Positions 17,224 through 25,232 of a DNA stretch of 43,209 bases are shown here, in pieces (the stretch's first letter is position 1; the number at the start of each line of letters is the position of its first letter). The notes beneath the pieces are model-generated. The model was not told where the DNA came from and ran no database searches. It was given only the letters and a program-made list of their open reading frames with translations. Both the position numbers and the translations under genes were made by a program. The DNA is from Rhodocyclales bacterium (GTDB lineage Bacteria; Pseudomonadota; Gammaproteobacteria; Burkholderiales; Rhodocyclaceae). The stretch lies in NCBI GenBank assembly GCA_016192435.1, contig JACPUD010000045.1, positions 1 to 43,209 on the forward strand, read 5' to 3'.

Positions 17224-18650
17224 CAACGCAGCAGGAAGCTGGTGAGGCGCTCGAACAGCGCACCATAGGGCGGATTGAACAGCGACATGCCGTTGAGCCC
17301 CGACTGGTAGAACACCGCCTTCTGCTTGGAGAAGGTTTTGAAGCCTTCGCTGCCGTGGTAATGGCCCATGCCGCTGGGGCCGACGCCGCCGAAGGGCAGG
17401 TTTTCCTGCGCGATGTGCAGGATGGTGTCATTGACCGTGACGCCGCCGGCAATGGTCTCGCTGAGCACGCGGTCGCGGCGCCCGGCGTGGTTCTCGAAGC
17501 AGTACAGAGCCAGCGGGCGCGGATGCTGATTGACATAGGCGATCGCGGCATCGAGGTCGGCGTAGGGCAGGATCGGCAGTAGCGGGCCGAAGATCTCGTC
17601 CTGCATCACGCGCATGTTGTCGTCCACATTCAGCACGGCCAGCGGCGGCAGCTTGCGCCGGGTAGCATCGGCGGCGGCGGTCGACAGCGGCTCGACGCGG
17701 GCGCCGCGCGCCTGCGCATCCTCGACATAAGCCTGCAGGCGCTGGTAGTGGCGGTCGTTGATGATAGCGGTGTAATCCGGCGTGGCAGCGAGATTTGGAT
17801 AGCACCTGGCCACCACCGCGCGCGCCGCCTCGACGAAGGCCTGTTCGCGCCCTGCCGGCACCAGCACATAGTCGGGCGCGATGCAGGTCTGGCCGGCGTT
17901 CAGCAGCTTGCCGACCATGATGCGCTCGGCGGCTTTCTGCAGGGGATAGTCGGGGCCGAGGATCACCGGCGACTTGCCGCCGAGTTCCAGCGTGACCGGC
18001 GTCAGATTCTCCGCCGCCATGCGCATGATGTCGTGGCCGACCTTGGTCGAGCCGGTGAACAGCAGGTGGTCGAAGGGCAGGCGGGCGAAATCCGCGCCGA
18101 CCGCCGCATCGCCCAGGACCACCGCGACATCGTCGGCGGCGAAGTACTTCGCCGCCAGTTCGGCCAGCAGTTCGCCGCTGCGTGGGGTGAATTCGGACAT
18201 CTTGACCATGACGCGGTTGCCGGCCGCCAGCGCCGCGGCCAAGGGCGACACGGCGAGCAACAGCGGGTAGTTCCAGGGCACGATGATGCCGACCACGCCC
18301 AGCGGCTGCGGGATGATCTGCGCCCGCCCCGGCCGGAACCAGATCGATGCCGCCTTGCGCTGCGGCTTCATCCAGGCGCCGAGATGGGAACGGTTGTGGC
18401 GTATCGATTCGAGGCTGGGGAAGAGTTCCAGCAGCCGGGTTTCGTGCGCGGAGCGATGACCGAAGTCGGCCGAAATCGCCGCGACGAAGCGCTCGGCGTT
18501 GTCGTGCACCAGCGCCAGCAACGCGTCGAGGCGCGCCTCGCGCGCACCGCGCTCGACGCTCGAACTGCGCCGGGTTGCGGCGTGCATGCGCCGGAACACG
18601 TGCCCGAATGCGGCCTGGGGGGTCTGTGCTGCGGACTCAACGGCGTTCAT
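17223..18650 (-). CDS. Aldehyde dehydrogenase, coniferyl-aldehyde/fatty-aldehyde type
   Basis: A 475-residue NAD(P)-dependent aldehyde dehydrogenase. Visible motifs are VVGIIVPWNYPLLLAVSPLA, FTGSTKVGHDIM, the Glu motif VTLELGGKSPVIL, and the catalytic Cys256 in NAGQTCIAPDYVLVP. EIFGPLLPILPY and NLPFGGVGPSGMGHYHG follow. The TCIAPDY context and the C-terminal hydrophobic end (GALFERLTSFLL) match the CalB/coniferyl-aldehyde group, which also includes long-chain fatty-aldehyde enzymes. The ATG at 18650 has GGAGAG upstream. It is the first gene of the four-gene operon ending with the lipase and would convert the aldehyde made by the GMC enzyme to a fatty acid. Coniferyl aldehyde is an alternative substrate. 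Confidence 0.93.
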   Translation of the reverse strand: MNAVESAAQTPQAAFGHVFRRMHAATRRSSSVERGAREARLDALLALVHDNAERFVAAISADFGHRSAHETRLLELFPSLESIRHNRSHLGAWMKPQRKAASIWFRPGRAQIIPQPLGVVGIIVPWNYPLLLAVSPLAAALAAGNRVMVKMSEFTPRSGELLAELAAKYFAADDVAVVLGDAAVGADFARLPFDHLLFTGSTKVGHDIMRMAAENLTPVTLELGGKSPVILGPDYPLQKAAERIMVGKLLNAGQTCIAPDYVLVPAGREQAFVEAARAVVARCYPNLAATPDYTAIINDRHYQRLQAYVEDAQARGARVEPLSTAAADATRRKLPPLAVLNVDDNMRVMQDEIFGPLLPILPYADLDAAIAYVNQHPRPLALYCFENHAGRRDRVLSETIAGGVTVNDTILHIAQENLPFGGVGPSGMGHYHGSEGFKTFSKQKAVFYQSGLNGMSLFNPPYGALFERLTSFLLR

Positions 18651-18747
18651 CACACTCTCCTCGATGGTCTTGGCATTGTCGGCGCAGTCTAATCGCCCGC
18701 CCCGGCCCGGTTTAGGCAGGGCACTCTAACGAAGCCTCTGTTGCGGG

Positions 18748-19482
18748 ATGGATAATCCGTCCATGGATGAAAACCTCGACAAGGACGCGATCGGCCACGA
18801 ACTGGCGAACTGCATCGCCCAGGCGCGCGAGTTGCGCGCGGCGCGGGCTGTCGATCGCCGGCCCGAGGATTATCCGCGACTCAAGGAGTATCAGGCGGCC
18901 CGTCTCGCCCACAGCTACGCCGACCTGCTGGTCAGCGCGCGCTACAGGCCGGCGGCCGAGTTTTTCCTCAGCGACCTCTACGGACCCAAGGATTTCCGCA
19001 CTCGCGACGAGGAACTGGCGCGCGTCGTGCCGCTCATGATCCATGTGCTGCCGGCGCGCGCCCTGGCGACGCTGCTCGATGCGGTGAAGATGGATACGCT
19101 GTCCGAATCGCTCGACACGGCGATGGTGCAGGCCCTGCGCAAGGCCGGGTGCAACCGCGCCATCGACTGGCCGGCCTATGTCGCCGCCTACCGCAGTTGC
19201 GGGCGGCGCAAGGATCGCGAACTGCAGATCGCCCTGGTGGACCAGATCGGCAAAACTCTCGACCGCCTGACGCGCATGCCGCTGATCCGCTACTCGCTCA
19301 AACTCATGGGCGGCCCGGCCCATCTCGCCGGACTGGACGCGCTGCACAGTTTCCTGCAGGGCGGCTACGACGCCTTCAGCCGCATGAAGGGCGCCGACGA
19401 ATTCCTCGCCATCGTCGGCGCGCGGGAGACGGCGCTGATGCGGGAGCTGTTCGCCAATCCGGATGCGAGTTATCCGGAGTAA
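18748..19482 (+). CDS. FFLEELY-motif-like protein, function unknown
   Basis: A 244-residue cytoplasmic protein, mostly helical. It contains RYRPAAEFFLSDLYGPKDFRTRDEEL (about residues 69-94), the region that names the FFLEELY-motif family in proteobacteria; here the motif reads FFLSDLY. HSFLQGGYDAFSRMKGADEFLA near the C-terminus is also typical. No catalytic residues can be assigned. It is divergent from the ALDH operon and convergent with the following hydrolase, whose stop codon abuts its own (TAA then TCA on the plus strand, no spacer). Confidence 0.75.
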   Translation: MDNPSMDENLDKDAIGHELANCIAQARELRAARAVDRRPEDYPRLKEYQAARLAHSYADLLVSARYRPAAEFFLSDLYGPKDFRTRDEELARVVPLMIHVLPARALATLLDAVKMDTLSESLDTAMVQALRKAGCNRAIDWPAYVAAYRSCGRRKDRELQIALVDQIGKTLDRLTRMPLIRYSLKLMGGPAHLAGLDALHSFLQGGYDAFSRMKGADEFLAIVGARETALMRELFANPDASYPE

Positions 19483-20283
19483 TCAGCGCGCCGCTTCGCG
19501 GGTCCAGCGCAGTATTTCGTCGACCGACGCCGACGGTGCCCCGAGGTGCGATGCGTCGGGCTCGTATAGTTTGGTCAGCGGATGCCGCGGCAAGGCAGCG
19601 AACATGGACTGCTTGATTTTCTGCAGACCGGGATAGTCGCCCTTCGGCGCAATGTACAGGACCGGAACTTGCGGATTCATGTTCTTCACGGCGATCACCT
19701 GGTTCATCGCGCCGTCGGGATCGAACCAGGCAAGGTAGTTGGCCGGCGTGGTGACGACGGCAAAAGTGCCGCGGGAACTTTCGAAGTCGAGCAAGCGGGC
19801 TTTTTCATCGCCCTTGCCCTCGCCGACCAGTTGTCGCGCCTGGGCCACCGCAGCGCCCAGCTTCTCGCGAAAGATGGTGCTGCCGACGCTGCCGCCCGGG
19901 GCTATCGCGACGATGCCGTCGACCGGATGCTTGCCGCCGAAATAGAGAGCGAACAGCCCGCCCTGGCTATGGCCGGCGACAAACAGTTTTGTCGCCCCCC
20001 TGGTGCGCAGGGTCGCGAGCGCCGCTGCCACCTGGCGTTCCGCCGCCGCGACATCGGCATCGTAATCGCGCTGCCCAGACCATGGCATGTCGAGGTTGGC
20101 GACCAGGTAGCCCTTGTCTTCCAGCGATGCGGCCAGCTCCGCAACGTGCTTGGTCGGCGCGCCGCCCTTGCCATGCATGACGACGATGCCGATGCCCGGC
20201 GACTGGGCGGCCACCGGCTGGATGATGATTGCGGCAACGATGGCGAGGATCGATGCCATGTGCTTGAATGCGCGTCCGGGCAT
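19483..20283 (-). CDS. Exported alpha/beta-hydrolase (DUF3530/dienelactone-like)
   Basis: A 266-residue protein with an N-terminal signal (FKHMASILAIVAAIIIQPVAAQ). GIVVMHGKGGAPTKHV (oxyanion region), LFVAGHSQGGLFALYFGG (GxSxG nucleophile), an acidic residue in PVLYIAPKGDYP and His in EPDASHLGAPS complete a plausible triad. Probably periplasmic. GGAGAC lies before the ATG. It shares its 3' boundary with the FFLEELY-like gene, and the cobU stop lies 45 bp upstream of its start. Substrate unknown. Confidence 0.82.
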   Translation of the reverse strand: MPGRAFKHMASILAIVAAIIIQPVAAQSPGIGIVVMHGKGGAPTKHVAELAASLEDKGYLVANLDMPWSGQRDYDADVAAAERQVAAALATLRTRGATKLFVAGHSQGGLFALYFGGKHPVDGIVAIAPGGSVGSTIFREKLGAAVAQARQLVGEGKGDEKARLLDFESSRGTFAVVTTPANYLAWFDPDGAMNQVIAVKNMNPQVPVLYIAPKGDYPGLQKIKQSMFAALPRHPLTKLYEPDASHLGAPSASVDEILRWTREAAR

Positions 20284-20328
20284 TTGTGTCTCCTTCAGGG
20301 GTCTCGAAAAACGGGACGGCTGCTGGCT

Positions 20329-20880
20329 TCAGCCGCCCTTGAGTTCCAGCGGCAGGCCCGCCGCGACGAAAGTCACGCGCTGCGCGATGCGGGCGATAGC
20401 CTGGTTCATGCGGCCGGCATCGTCGACATAGAGGCGCGTCGTCGCGCCCAGCGGTACGATGCCGAGGCCGACCTCGTTGCTGACCAGGATCACGCGGCCG
20501 GGCAGATTCGGCAGGCAGTCGAGCAGCGCCGCGGTCTCGAAAGCCAGCAACGGGCAATCCACGGCTGCGCCGGCCTCGGCCTGCTGCGCGGCGGAGCCGG
20601 CGTAGAGCAGGTTGGTCAGCCACAGGGTCAGGCAATCCACCAGCAGGCAGCGCCCGGCCGCGGCATGGTTGACGAGCGCCGCGGCGAGATGCAGCGGTTC
20701 TTCCACCAGCGCCCAGTGCCCGGCGCGGCGCGCCTGATGATGGGCGATGCGCCGCGCCATTTCCTGGTCGCCGGCCTGCGCCGTGGCAATGTAGGTCACG
20801 GCCAGGCAGGACTCGGCCGCGCGCTGCTCGGCCAGTGCGCTCTTGCCCGAACGGGCGCCGCCAAGAATGAGTTCAATCAT
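20329..20880 (-). CDS. cobU: Bifunctional adenosylcobinamide kinase / guanylyltransferase CobU/CobP
   Basis: A 183-residue protein of the expected CobU length. The P-loop is ILGGARSGKSALAEQ (GxxxxGKS at residues 7-14). AHHQARRAGHWALVEEPLHL, LLVDCLTLWLTNLL and ILVSNEVGLGIVP are the conserved family blocks. It phosphorylates adenosylcobinamide and transfers GMP from GTP, giving adenosylcobinamide-GDP, the substrate of CobS. It is divergent from the riboswitch-controlled cobT-cobS-cobC operon. The ATG at 20880 sits directly before the P-loop strand; longer frames add unrelated sequence. Confidence 0.96.
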   Translation of the reverse strand: MIELILGGARSGKSALAEQRAAESCLAVTYIATAQAGDQEMARRIAHHQARRAGHWALVEEPLHLAAALVNHAAAGRCLLVDCLTLWLTNLLYAGSAAQQAEAGAAVDCPLLAFETAALLDCLPNLPGRVILVSNEVGLGIVPLGATTRLYVDDAGRMNQAIARIAQRVTFVAAGLPLELKGG

Positions 20881-20890
20881 GGCCGGATTA

Positions 20891-20919
20891 TTGCAGAAGC
20901 AGCCGCCAGGCCGCATAAT
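20891..20919 (+). promoter_or_regulatory. Predicted sigma70 promoter of the cobTSC operon
   Basis: TTGCAG (20891-20896) and CATAAT (20914-20919) are separated by 17 bp. Transcription would start near 20926, just before the cobalamin riboswitch. The distance and hexamers are good matches; no experimental support. Confidence 0.55.
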
Positions 20920-20937
20920 TCGCCGCGATTCGGTGGA

Positions 20938-21105
20938 GGCGCGATGTTGCATGCGACCTCCGGGGAACACGGTGACAGGGTAATACCTCATTCCGTGGCG
21001 GGCCCGCCGCTGTGACCGGGGACAACGCTTGCAAGATGCCACTGAGCCGACGCTCGGGAAGGCGCAAGCCGAGGACGATCCGGAAGCCAGAAGACCGACC
21101 GATGA
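20938..21105 (+). promoter_or_regulatory. Cobalamin (AdoCbl) riboswitch
   Basis: The leader of cobT carries the ordered conserved blocks of the cobalamin riboswitch: GGGGAACACGGTG, GCCGCTGTGACCGGGGACAA, GCCACTG, CGGGAAGGCG, CCGAGGACGAT and the B12 box AGCCAGAAGACC. It is followed 9 bp later by an intrinsic terminator hairpin, so ligand binding most likely causes premature termination. Ends are approximate. Confidence 0.92.
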
Positions 21106-21113
21106 TTTTCAAT

Positions 21114-21137
21114 AGCCCGTGGCGCGGGCTTTGTTTT
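21114..21137 (+). terminator. Riboswitch-coupled intrinsic terminator
   Basis: AGCCCG (21114-21119), a 5-nt loop and CGGGCT (21125-21130), followed by TTGTTTT. It lies between the B12 box and the cobT start, as expected for the expression platform of the cobalamin riboswitch. Confidence 0.8.
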
Positions 21138-21188
21138 GCGTTTGGACGCGCGAAGCAAGGCCCCGTTACGCTTGAAAGGAAGAATCGG

Positions 21189-22283
21189 ATGCATTCCACC
21201 ACCGCCGTTCCCCGTACGTTTCCCCGCTTCGACATTGCCCCGCTGGATCGCGCCCTGAGCGCCGACTTGCAGCACAAGATCGACCAGAAGACCAAACCCC
21301 AGGGCGCGCTCGGGCGCCTCGAAAGCCTGGCCCTGCAGCTCGGCCTGATCCAGCAGAGCCTGACGCCGCGGCTGGTCAATCCCTATGTGCTGGTCTGCGC
21401 CGGCGATCACGGCGCGGCCAAGGCCGGCGTCTCGGCCTTCCCGCAGGAAGTCACCTGGCAGATGGTGGAGAACTTCCTCGCCGGCGGTGCCGCGATCAAT
21501 GTCCTGGCGCGCCAGGCCGGGATGACACTGGTGGTGGCCGATGCCGGCGTGGCGCATGATTTCGGCCCGCGCGACGGCCTGGTCGATGCGAAAGTTGGCG
21601 CTGGCGGCACGGCGAATTACCTCGAAGGCCCCGCCATGGGCGCAGCCGAATGCGCCACGGCGATGCACAACGGCGCGCGGCTGGTGCGCGAATTCGCCGC
21701 CGCCGGCTGCAATGCGCTGGGCTTCGGCGAAATGGGCATCGGCAATACCGCCGCCGCCTCGCTGATCACCCACTGCATCACCGGCCTGCCGCTGGCCGAC
21801 TGCGTCGGCCGCGGCACCGGGCTCGACGACGCCGGCCTGGAACGCAAGCGCGCGCTACTGGCGCAGGCGCTGTCCATCTGGCCGGAACGGCCCACCGCGG
21901 GCAAGGCTTCTGCCGACGATGCGCTGCGCGTCCTCGCCCGCTTCGGTGGCTTCGAAATCGCGATGCTGGCCGGCGCCATGCTGGCCGCGGCGGAAGCGCG
22001 CATGACGCTGCTGATCGACGGCTTCATCGTCACCAGTGCGCTGCTGGTCGCCGCCCGGGTGTCGCCGGCGATCCTCGACTACTGCGTCTTCGCGCACTGC
22101 TCCAACGAGGCCGGCCACCGCCTGCAGCTCGGCTGGCTCCAGGCGCAGCCGTTGCTCGACCTCGGCCTGCGCCTGGGTGAAGGCACCGGCGCGGCGCTGG
22201 CACTGCCGCTGCTCAACGCCGCCTGCGCCTTCATGAACGAAATGGCGAGTTTCGAGTCGGCCGGAGTCAGCGAAAAAAGCTGA
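21189..22283 (+). CDS. cobT: Nicotinate-nucleotide--dimethylbenzimidazole phosphoribosyltransferase CobT
   Basis: A 364-residue protein. [73 protein letters not shown] and [18 protein letters not shown] (with the catalytic Glu of the GEGTGA motif) are all diagnostic. It makes alpha-ribazole 5'-phosphate from dimethylbenzimidazole and nicotinate mononucleotide for the lower ligand of cobalamin. The ATG at 21189 has AAGGAAG upstream and lies after the riboswitch terminator; the frame is open further up through the riboswitch but that part is not coding. It overlaps cobS by one base (TGATG). Confidence 0.97.
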   Translation: MHSTTAVPRTFPRFDIAPLDRALSADLQHKIDQKTKPQGALGRLESLALQLGLIQQSLTPRLVNPYVLVCAGDHGAAKAGVSAFPQEVTWQMVENFLAGGAAINVLARQAGMTLVVADAGVAHDFGPRDGLVDAKVGAGGTANYLEGPAMGAAECATAMHNGARLVREFAAAGCNALGFGEMGIGNTAAASLITHCITGLPLADCVGRGTGLDDAGLERKRALLAQALSIWPERPTAGKASADDALRVLARFGGFEIAMLAGAMLAAAEARMTLLIDGFIVTSALLVAARVSPAILDYCVFAHCSNEAGHRLQLGWLQAQPLLDLGLRLGEGTGAALALPLLNAACAFMNEMASFESAGVSEKS

Positions 22284-23050
22284 TGAAGCGCGAGCTGGAA
22301 TACTTCTTCGCCGCGCTGCGCTTCTTCACGCGCCTGCCGGTACCGGCCTGGGTCGGCCATGAGCAAGACCAGCTCAATCACGCCGCGCGCTACTTCCCGC
22401 TGATCGGCATCCTGGTCGGCGGCATCGGTGCCGGCGTCACGGAACTCGTGGCGCTGGCGCTGCCGATCGGCGTCGCCGTGCTGCTCGGCATGGCGGCGAC
22501 GATACTGGCCACCGGCGCCTTCCACGAGGACGGCTTCGCCGATTCCTGCGACGGCTTCGGCGGCGGCTGGGACAAGGCGCAGGTGCTGACGATCATGAAG
22601 GACTCGCGCATCGGCAGCTACGCGGCGCTCGGCGTCGGCCTGATCCTGCTCACCAAGTGGAGCGCGCTGACCGAGTTCGATGCGGCACTGGGCCCGCCCT
22701 TCCTCGCCCTCGCGCTGGTCGCCGGTCATGCGGTGTCGCGCCTGGCTTCGACCGTGCTGATTTTTTTTCTCGACTACGTGCGCGACGACGACAGCTCGAA
22801 GTCCAAGCCGCTGGCGCAGCGCATGGCGCCGGGGGAACTCGCGGTCGCGGCGCTGTGTGGCCTCGCGCCCTGCCTGCTGCTGCCGCTGGCCGAGGTGCTG
22901 GCGGCGCTGGCGGCGGTGATCCTGTGCACGCTGCTCGCCGCGCGTTACTTCGTGCGCCGCATCGGCGGCTATACCGGCGACTGCCTCGGCGCCGCGCAGC
23001 AGGCGAGCGAAGTGGCCTTCTACCTGGGGCTGCTGTGCAGCTTTACCTGA
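22283..23050 (+). CDS. cobS: Adenosylcobinamide-GDP ribazoletransferase CobS
   Basis: A 255-residue integral membrane protein. [16 protein letters not shown] at the N-terminus and [25 protein letters not shown] with [16 protein letters not shown] are the CobS signatures; the Asp-rich loop binds metal and substrate. Several hydrophobic segments follow, ending in [27 protein letters not shown]. It joins adenosylcobinamide-GDP from CobU with alpha-ribazole (phosphate) from CobT. Start overlaps the cobT stop; its 3' end overlaps cobC by 16 bp, so the three genes are translationally coupled. Confidence 0.97.
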   Translation: MKRELEYFFAALRFFTRLPVPAWVGHEQDQLNHAARYFPLIGILVGGIGAGVTELVALALPIGVAVLLGMAATILATGAFHEDGFADSCDGFGGGWDKAQVLTIMKDSRIGSYAALGVGLILLTKWSALTEFDAALGPPFLALALVAGHAVSRLASTVLIFFLDYVRDDDSSKSKPLAQRMAPGELAVAALCGLAPCLLLPLAEVLAALAAVILCTLLAARYFVRRIGGYTGDCLGAAQQASEVAFYLGLLCSFT

Positions 23051-23598
23051 TCCGCCACCCCGCGCCGCAGGTCGCCGCCGGCGTTTGCTACGGCCGCACC
23101 GACCTGGCGCTGGCGGCGGACGTGGCCGCCGCCGCGGCGCGCATCCTGCCGCAACTACCGCAACTGCCGCCGCTGTTGCCTGTGTTTACCAGCCCGCTGC
23201 AGCGCTGCGCGCAACTGGCGCAGGCCCTGCATGCGGCTCCGCAGAGCGATGCGCGGCTGCAGGAAATGCACTTCGGCGCCTGGGAAATGCGCCCCTGGGA
23301 GCGGATCCAGCGCGCGGCGCTGGACGGCTGGGCCGCCGATCCGCTCGGCTATGCGCCGCCGCAGGGCGAATCGGTCGGCGAACTGCAGCAACGGGTGCAT
23401 GGCTTCCTTGCCGACGTCCGCCGGCAGGGCCTGGAAAGCGCCGTGCTGGTGACCCATGCGGGCGTGATGAAAGTCATCGTCGGTCAGGCGCAGGGTCTGC
23501 CGGCGCGGCGCTGGATGGCGCTCAGCTTCGACTATGAAAGCGTGGTCCGCGTCACGCTGGCCGACCAGGACTCTGCCGCGGCAGGCGAGCGCGCCTGA
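23035..23598 (+). CDS. cobC: Alpha-ribazole phosphatase-like histidine phosphatase CobC
   Basis: A 187-residue member of the histidine phosphatase superfamily. [11 protein letters not shown] holds the catalytic His (RHP in place of the usual RHG), followed by [31 protein letters not shown] and [13 protein letters not shown] with the second His. It removes phosphate from alpha-ribazole 5'-phosphate or cobalamin 5'-phosphate. A GTG start at 23035 within the cobS end gives the standard N-terminus directly before the catalytic strand; no ATG is suitable. Last gene of the riboswitch operon and convergent with the dehydratase gene. Confidence 0.9.
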   Translation: MQLYLIRHPAPQVAAGVCYGRTDLALAADVAAAAARILPQLPQLPPLLPVFTSPLQRCAQLAQALHAAPQSDARLQEMHFGAWEMRPWERIQRAALDGWAADPLGYAPPQGESVGELQQRVHGFLADVRRQGLESAVLVTHAGVMKVIVGQAQGLPARRWMALSFDYESVVRVTLADQDSAAAGERA

Positions 23599-23610
23599 TG
23601 CGGACGGGAT

Positions 23611-24468
23611 TCAGGCTAGTCTGGCGCTGGCGCTCATCGCCAGCCCGCCCTCGGCGTCGCGCGCCCAGAGCCTGACGGTCTTGCCGTCGGCCTCGGGCTG
23701 GCCATGGACGGAAAACGGCGCGATGTCGAACAGCGGCTGCAGCGCCTTGAACTCGAAAGCCGCGATAGCAGCAGTGGGCAAATTCCGCCGCAGCAGGTCG
23801 AGCAGCAGCGTGGCGATCAGCGGGCCATGCACGACCAGGCCCGGATAGCCTTCGACCTCGGTCGCATAGCGGCGGTCGTAGTGGATGCGATGGCCGTTGA
23901 AGGTCAGCGCCGAATAGCGGAACAGCAGCACGTCGTCGGGCACGATGCCGCGCTGCCAGGCGCCGTCGTCGGGCGCCGCCACGAGAGTTGGCGCTGACGA
24001 CACGGCGCGCGGCAGGTCGCGATAGACGATGTCGTGCTCCTCGGTGACGGCCAGTCCGTTCGCACCGTGGAATTCATGGCGCACCAGGACGAAGACCAGA
24101 TCGCCGGAGCGCCCGCTCTTGTGCTCGACCGAGATCACCTGCGAGCGGCGCTGCACGGCCTCGCCGACACGCAGCGGCTGCGGAAACGTCAGCCGGCCGC
24201 CGGCCCACATGCGGCGCGGCAACGGCACCGGCGGCAGGAAGCCGCCGCGCGCCGGATGGCCGTCGGGGCCGAGCGCCGACTGGCGCACGGCAGGCACGCA
24301 CAGCATCCAGTGCCAGGGCGGCGGCAGCGCATCGCCGGGCAACGGTGCGGGATCGTCGCGGTCCAGCGTCGCCGCCAGCGCCGCCGCCCGCGACGGCGCG
24401 ACCAGGTCGTCGACCTGTTCGCGGCGGCCGATCCAGGAGCGCAAGTGATCGAGTGTCTGCCGGTCCAT
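23611..24468 (-). CDS. FAS1-like/HTD2-type hot-dog dehydratase (MaoC superfamily)
   Basis: A 285-residue double hot-dog protein. The N-terminal half contains RRMWAGGRLTFPQPLRVGEAVQRRSQVISVEHKSG and LVRHEFHGANGLAVTEEHDIVYRD. The C-terminal half contains FRYSALTFNGHRIHYDRRYATEVEGYPGLVVHGPL, the conserved hydratase region with the N-x-H-x-I-H-x-D pattern. Homologues hydrate or dehydrate acyl-CoA thioesters (HTD2 type, mesaconyl-C4-CoA hydratase type). GGAGAG precedes the ATG at 24468. It follows a thioesterase gene by 20 bp, so the two probably form an operon. The linker segment RAVSSAPTLVAA contains a copy of the dispersed repeat in frame. Exact substrate unknown. Confidence 0.85.
   Translation of the reverse strand: MDRQTLDHLRSWIGRREQVDDLVAPSRAAALAATLDRDDPAPLPGDALPPPWHWMLCVPAVRQSALGPDGHPARGGFLPPVPLPRRMWAGGRLTFPQPLRVGEAVQRRSQVISVEHKSGRSGDLVFVLVRHEFHGANGLAVTEEHDIVYRDLPRAVSSAPTLVAAPDDGAWQRGIVPDDVLLFRYSALTFNGHRIHYDRRYATEVEGYPGLVVHGPLIATLLLDLLRRNLPTAAIAAFEFKALQPLFDIAPFSVHGQPEADGKTVRLWARDAEGGLAMSASARLA
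23983..24010 (+). repeat. Dispersed repeat copy inside the dehydratase gene
   Basis: The sequence GAGAGTTGGCGCTGACG followed by ACACGGCGCGC lies antisense within the dehydratase coding region. It encodes the linker residues AVSSAPTL between the two hot-dog halves. It keeps the reading frame open. Confidence 0.5.
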
Positions 24469-24488
24469 GTTCTCTCCGGGCGGGGCGC

Positions 24489-24923
24489 CTAGAGCCGATT
24501 GACCCGCGGAAACTTGGCGGCGAAGAACTCGGGCATGGCCACGACTTTCTTCGCCCGGTAGTCGAAGAAGACGAAGCCCGACTTGGCCATGGCGATCAGG
24601 GTTGCGTCGGCCGGCCGCGTGACGCGGAAAATGATGTCGCCGCCATACTTGTTGAAATCCATGACGCCGACCTCGAAGCGCAGCTCGTCGCGCGTATAGG
24701 CCTCGGCCAGGTAGGTGGTGGCCAGATCGGTGACGATGATCTGGTCGTCGGTGGTCTCCTCGACGCCGAAGTCGAACAGGAAACGCGCCCGCGCCTCCGA
24801 GATCATCGAGATCATCGAATCGTTGCCGAGGTGGTTGGCGCCATTGATGTCGGTGATGCGGACCGTGAGATCGGTCGAATAGCAGAACGGGTCGTCGGGA
24901 AACTGGAGCTTGATGCGGGCCAT
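24489..24923 (-). CDS. Acyl-CoA thioesterase, 4HBT hot-dog family
   Basis: A 144-residue single hot-dog protein. STDLTVRITDINGANHLGND followed by SMISMISEARARFLFDFGV matches the 4-hydroxybenzoyl-CoA thioesterase-like fold (central helix after the N-H-L-G-N motif). ATTYLAEAYTRDELRFEVGV and AKSGFVFFDYRAKKVV are consistent. The start at 24923 gives the standard length; upstream codons would read into the tRNA terminator. Hydrolysis of an acyl-CoA is expected; chain length unknown. It lies downstream of the tRNA genes on the same strand but is separated from them by a strong terminator. Confidence 0.85.
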   Translation of the reverse strand: MARIKLQFPDDPFCYSTDLTVRITDINGANHLGNDSMISMISEARARFLFDFGVEETTDDQIIVTDLATTYLAEAYTRDELRFEVGVMDFNKYGGDIIFRVTRPADATLIAMAKSGFVFFDYRAKKVVAMPEFFAAKFPRVNRL

Positions 24924-24970
24924 GGCGAAGTCGGGCAAACAAAGGTGTGGCGATTCTAGCCGCGCCAAGG

Positions 24971-25002
24971 AAAAACGCCCGACTCCTTGCGGAATCGGGC
25001 GT
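24971..25002 (-). terminator. Intrinsic terminator of the tRNA operon
   Basis: On the minus strand ACGCCCGATTCC, loop GCAA and GGAGTCGGGCGT form a 12-bp stem with one G-U pair, followed by a run of T. It lies 12 bp past the tRNA-Glu 3' end. Confidence 0.9.
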
Positions 25003-25013
25003 CTTGCCAGTAC

Positions 25014-25089
25014 TGGCGTCCCCACGGGGATTCGAACCCCGGTTCATACCGTGAAAGGGTATTGTCCTAGGCCTCTAGACGATAGGGAC
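25014..25089 (-). tRNA. tRNA-Glu (anticodon TTC)
   Basis: A 76-nt cloverleaf including an encoded CCA. The acceptor 5' strand GTCCCTA pairs with TGGGGAC, and the anticodon loop is CTTTCAC with TTC at 25053-25055. The T arm contains GGTTCGAATCC. It is the second gene of a two-tRNA transcript after tRNA-Ala, 8 bp apart. Confidence 0.97.
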
Positions 25090-25097
25090 TTATCGTT

Positions 25098-25173
<76 letters not shown>

Positions 25174-25187
25174 ACAAGAGAGCGCGC

Positions 25188-25216
25188 ATTATATGGAGGT
25201 GAGGGCCGCCTGTAAA
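25188..25216 (-). promoter_or_regulatory. Promoter of the tRNA-Ala/tRNA-Glu operon
   Basis: On the minus strand TTTACA (25211-25216) and TATAAT (25188-25193) are separated by 17 bp, followed by a GC-rich discriminator GCGCGC. That is typical of a stringently controlled stable-RNA promoter. Confidence 0.85.
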
Positions 25217-25232
25217 GCCCTAAAGCGATCTT

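Noticed and set aside
16691-17551. An N-terminal extension of the GMC oxidoreductase frame
   Set aside because: The frame is open through the small subunit and ALDH genes, but the FAD-binding motif begins 35 residues after the ATG at 16690, the normal GMC start, and the upstream part is a shadow of those genes.
23624-23650. A further possible copy of the dispersed repeat (TGGCGCTGGCGCT)
   Set aside because: Only about 13 bases match and the flanks differ; it codes the normal C-terminus of the dehydratase and is likely chance.
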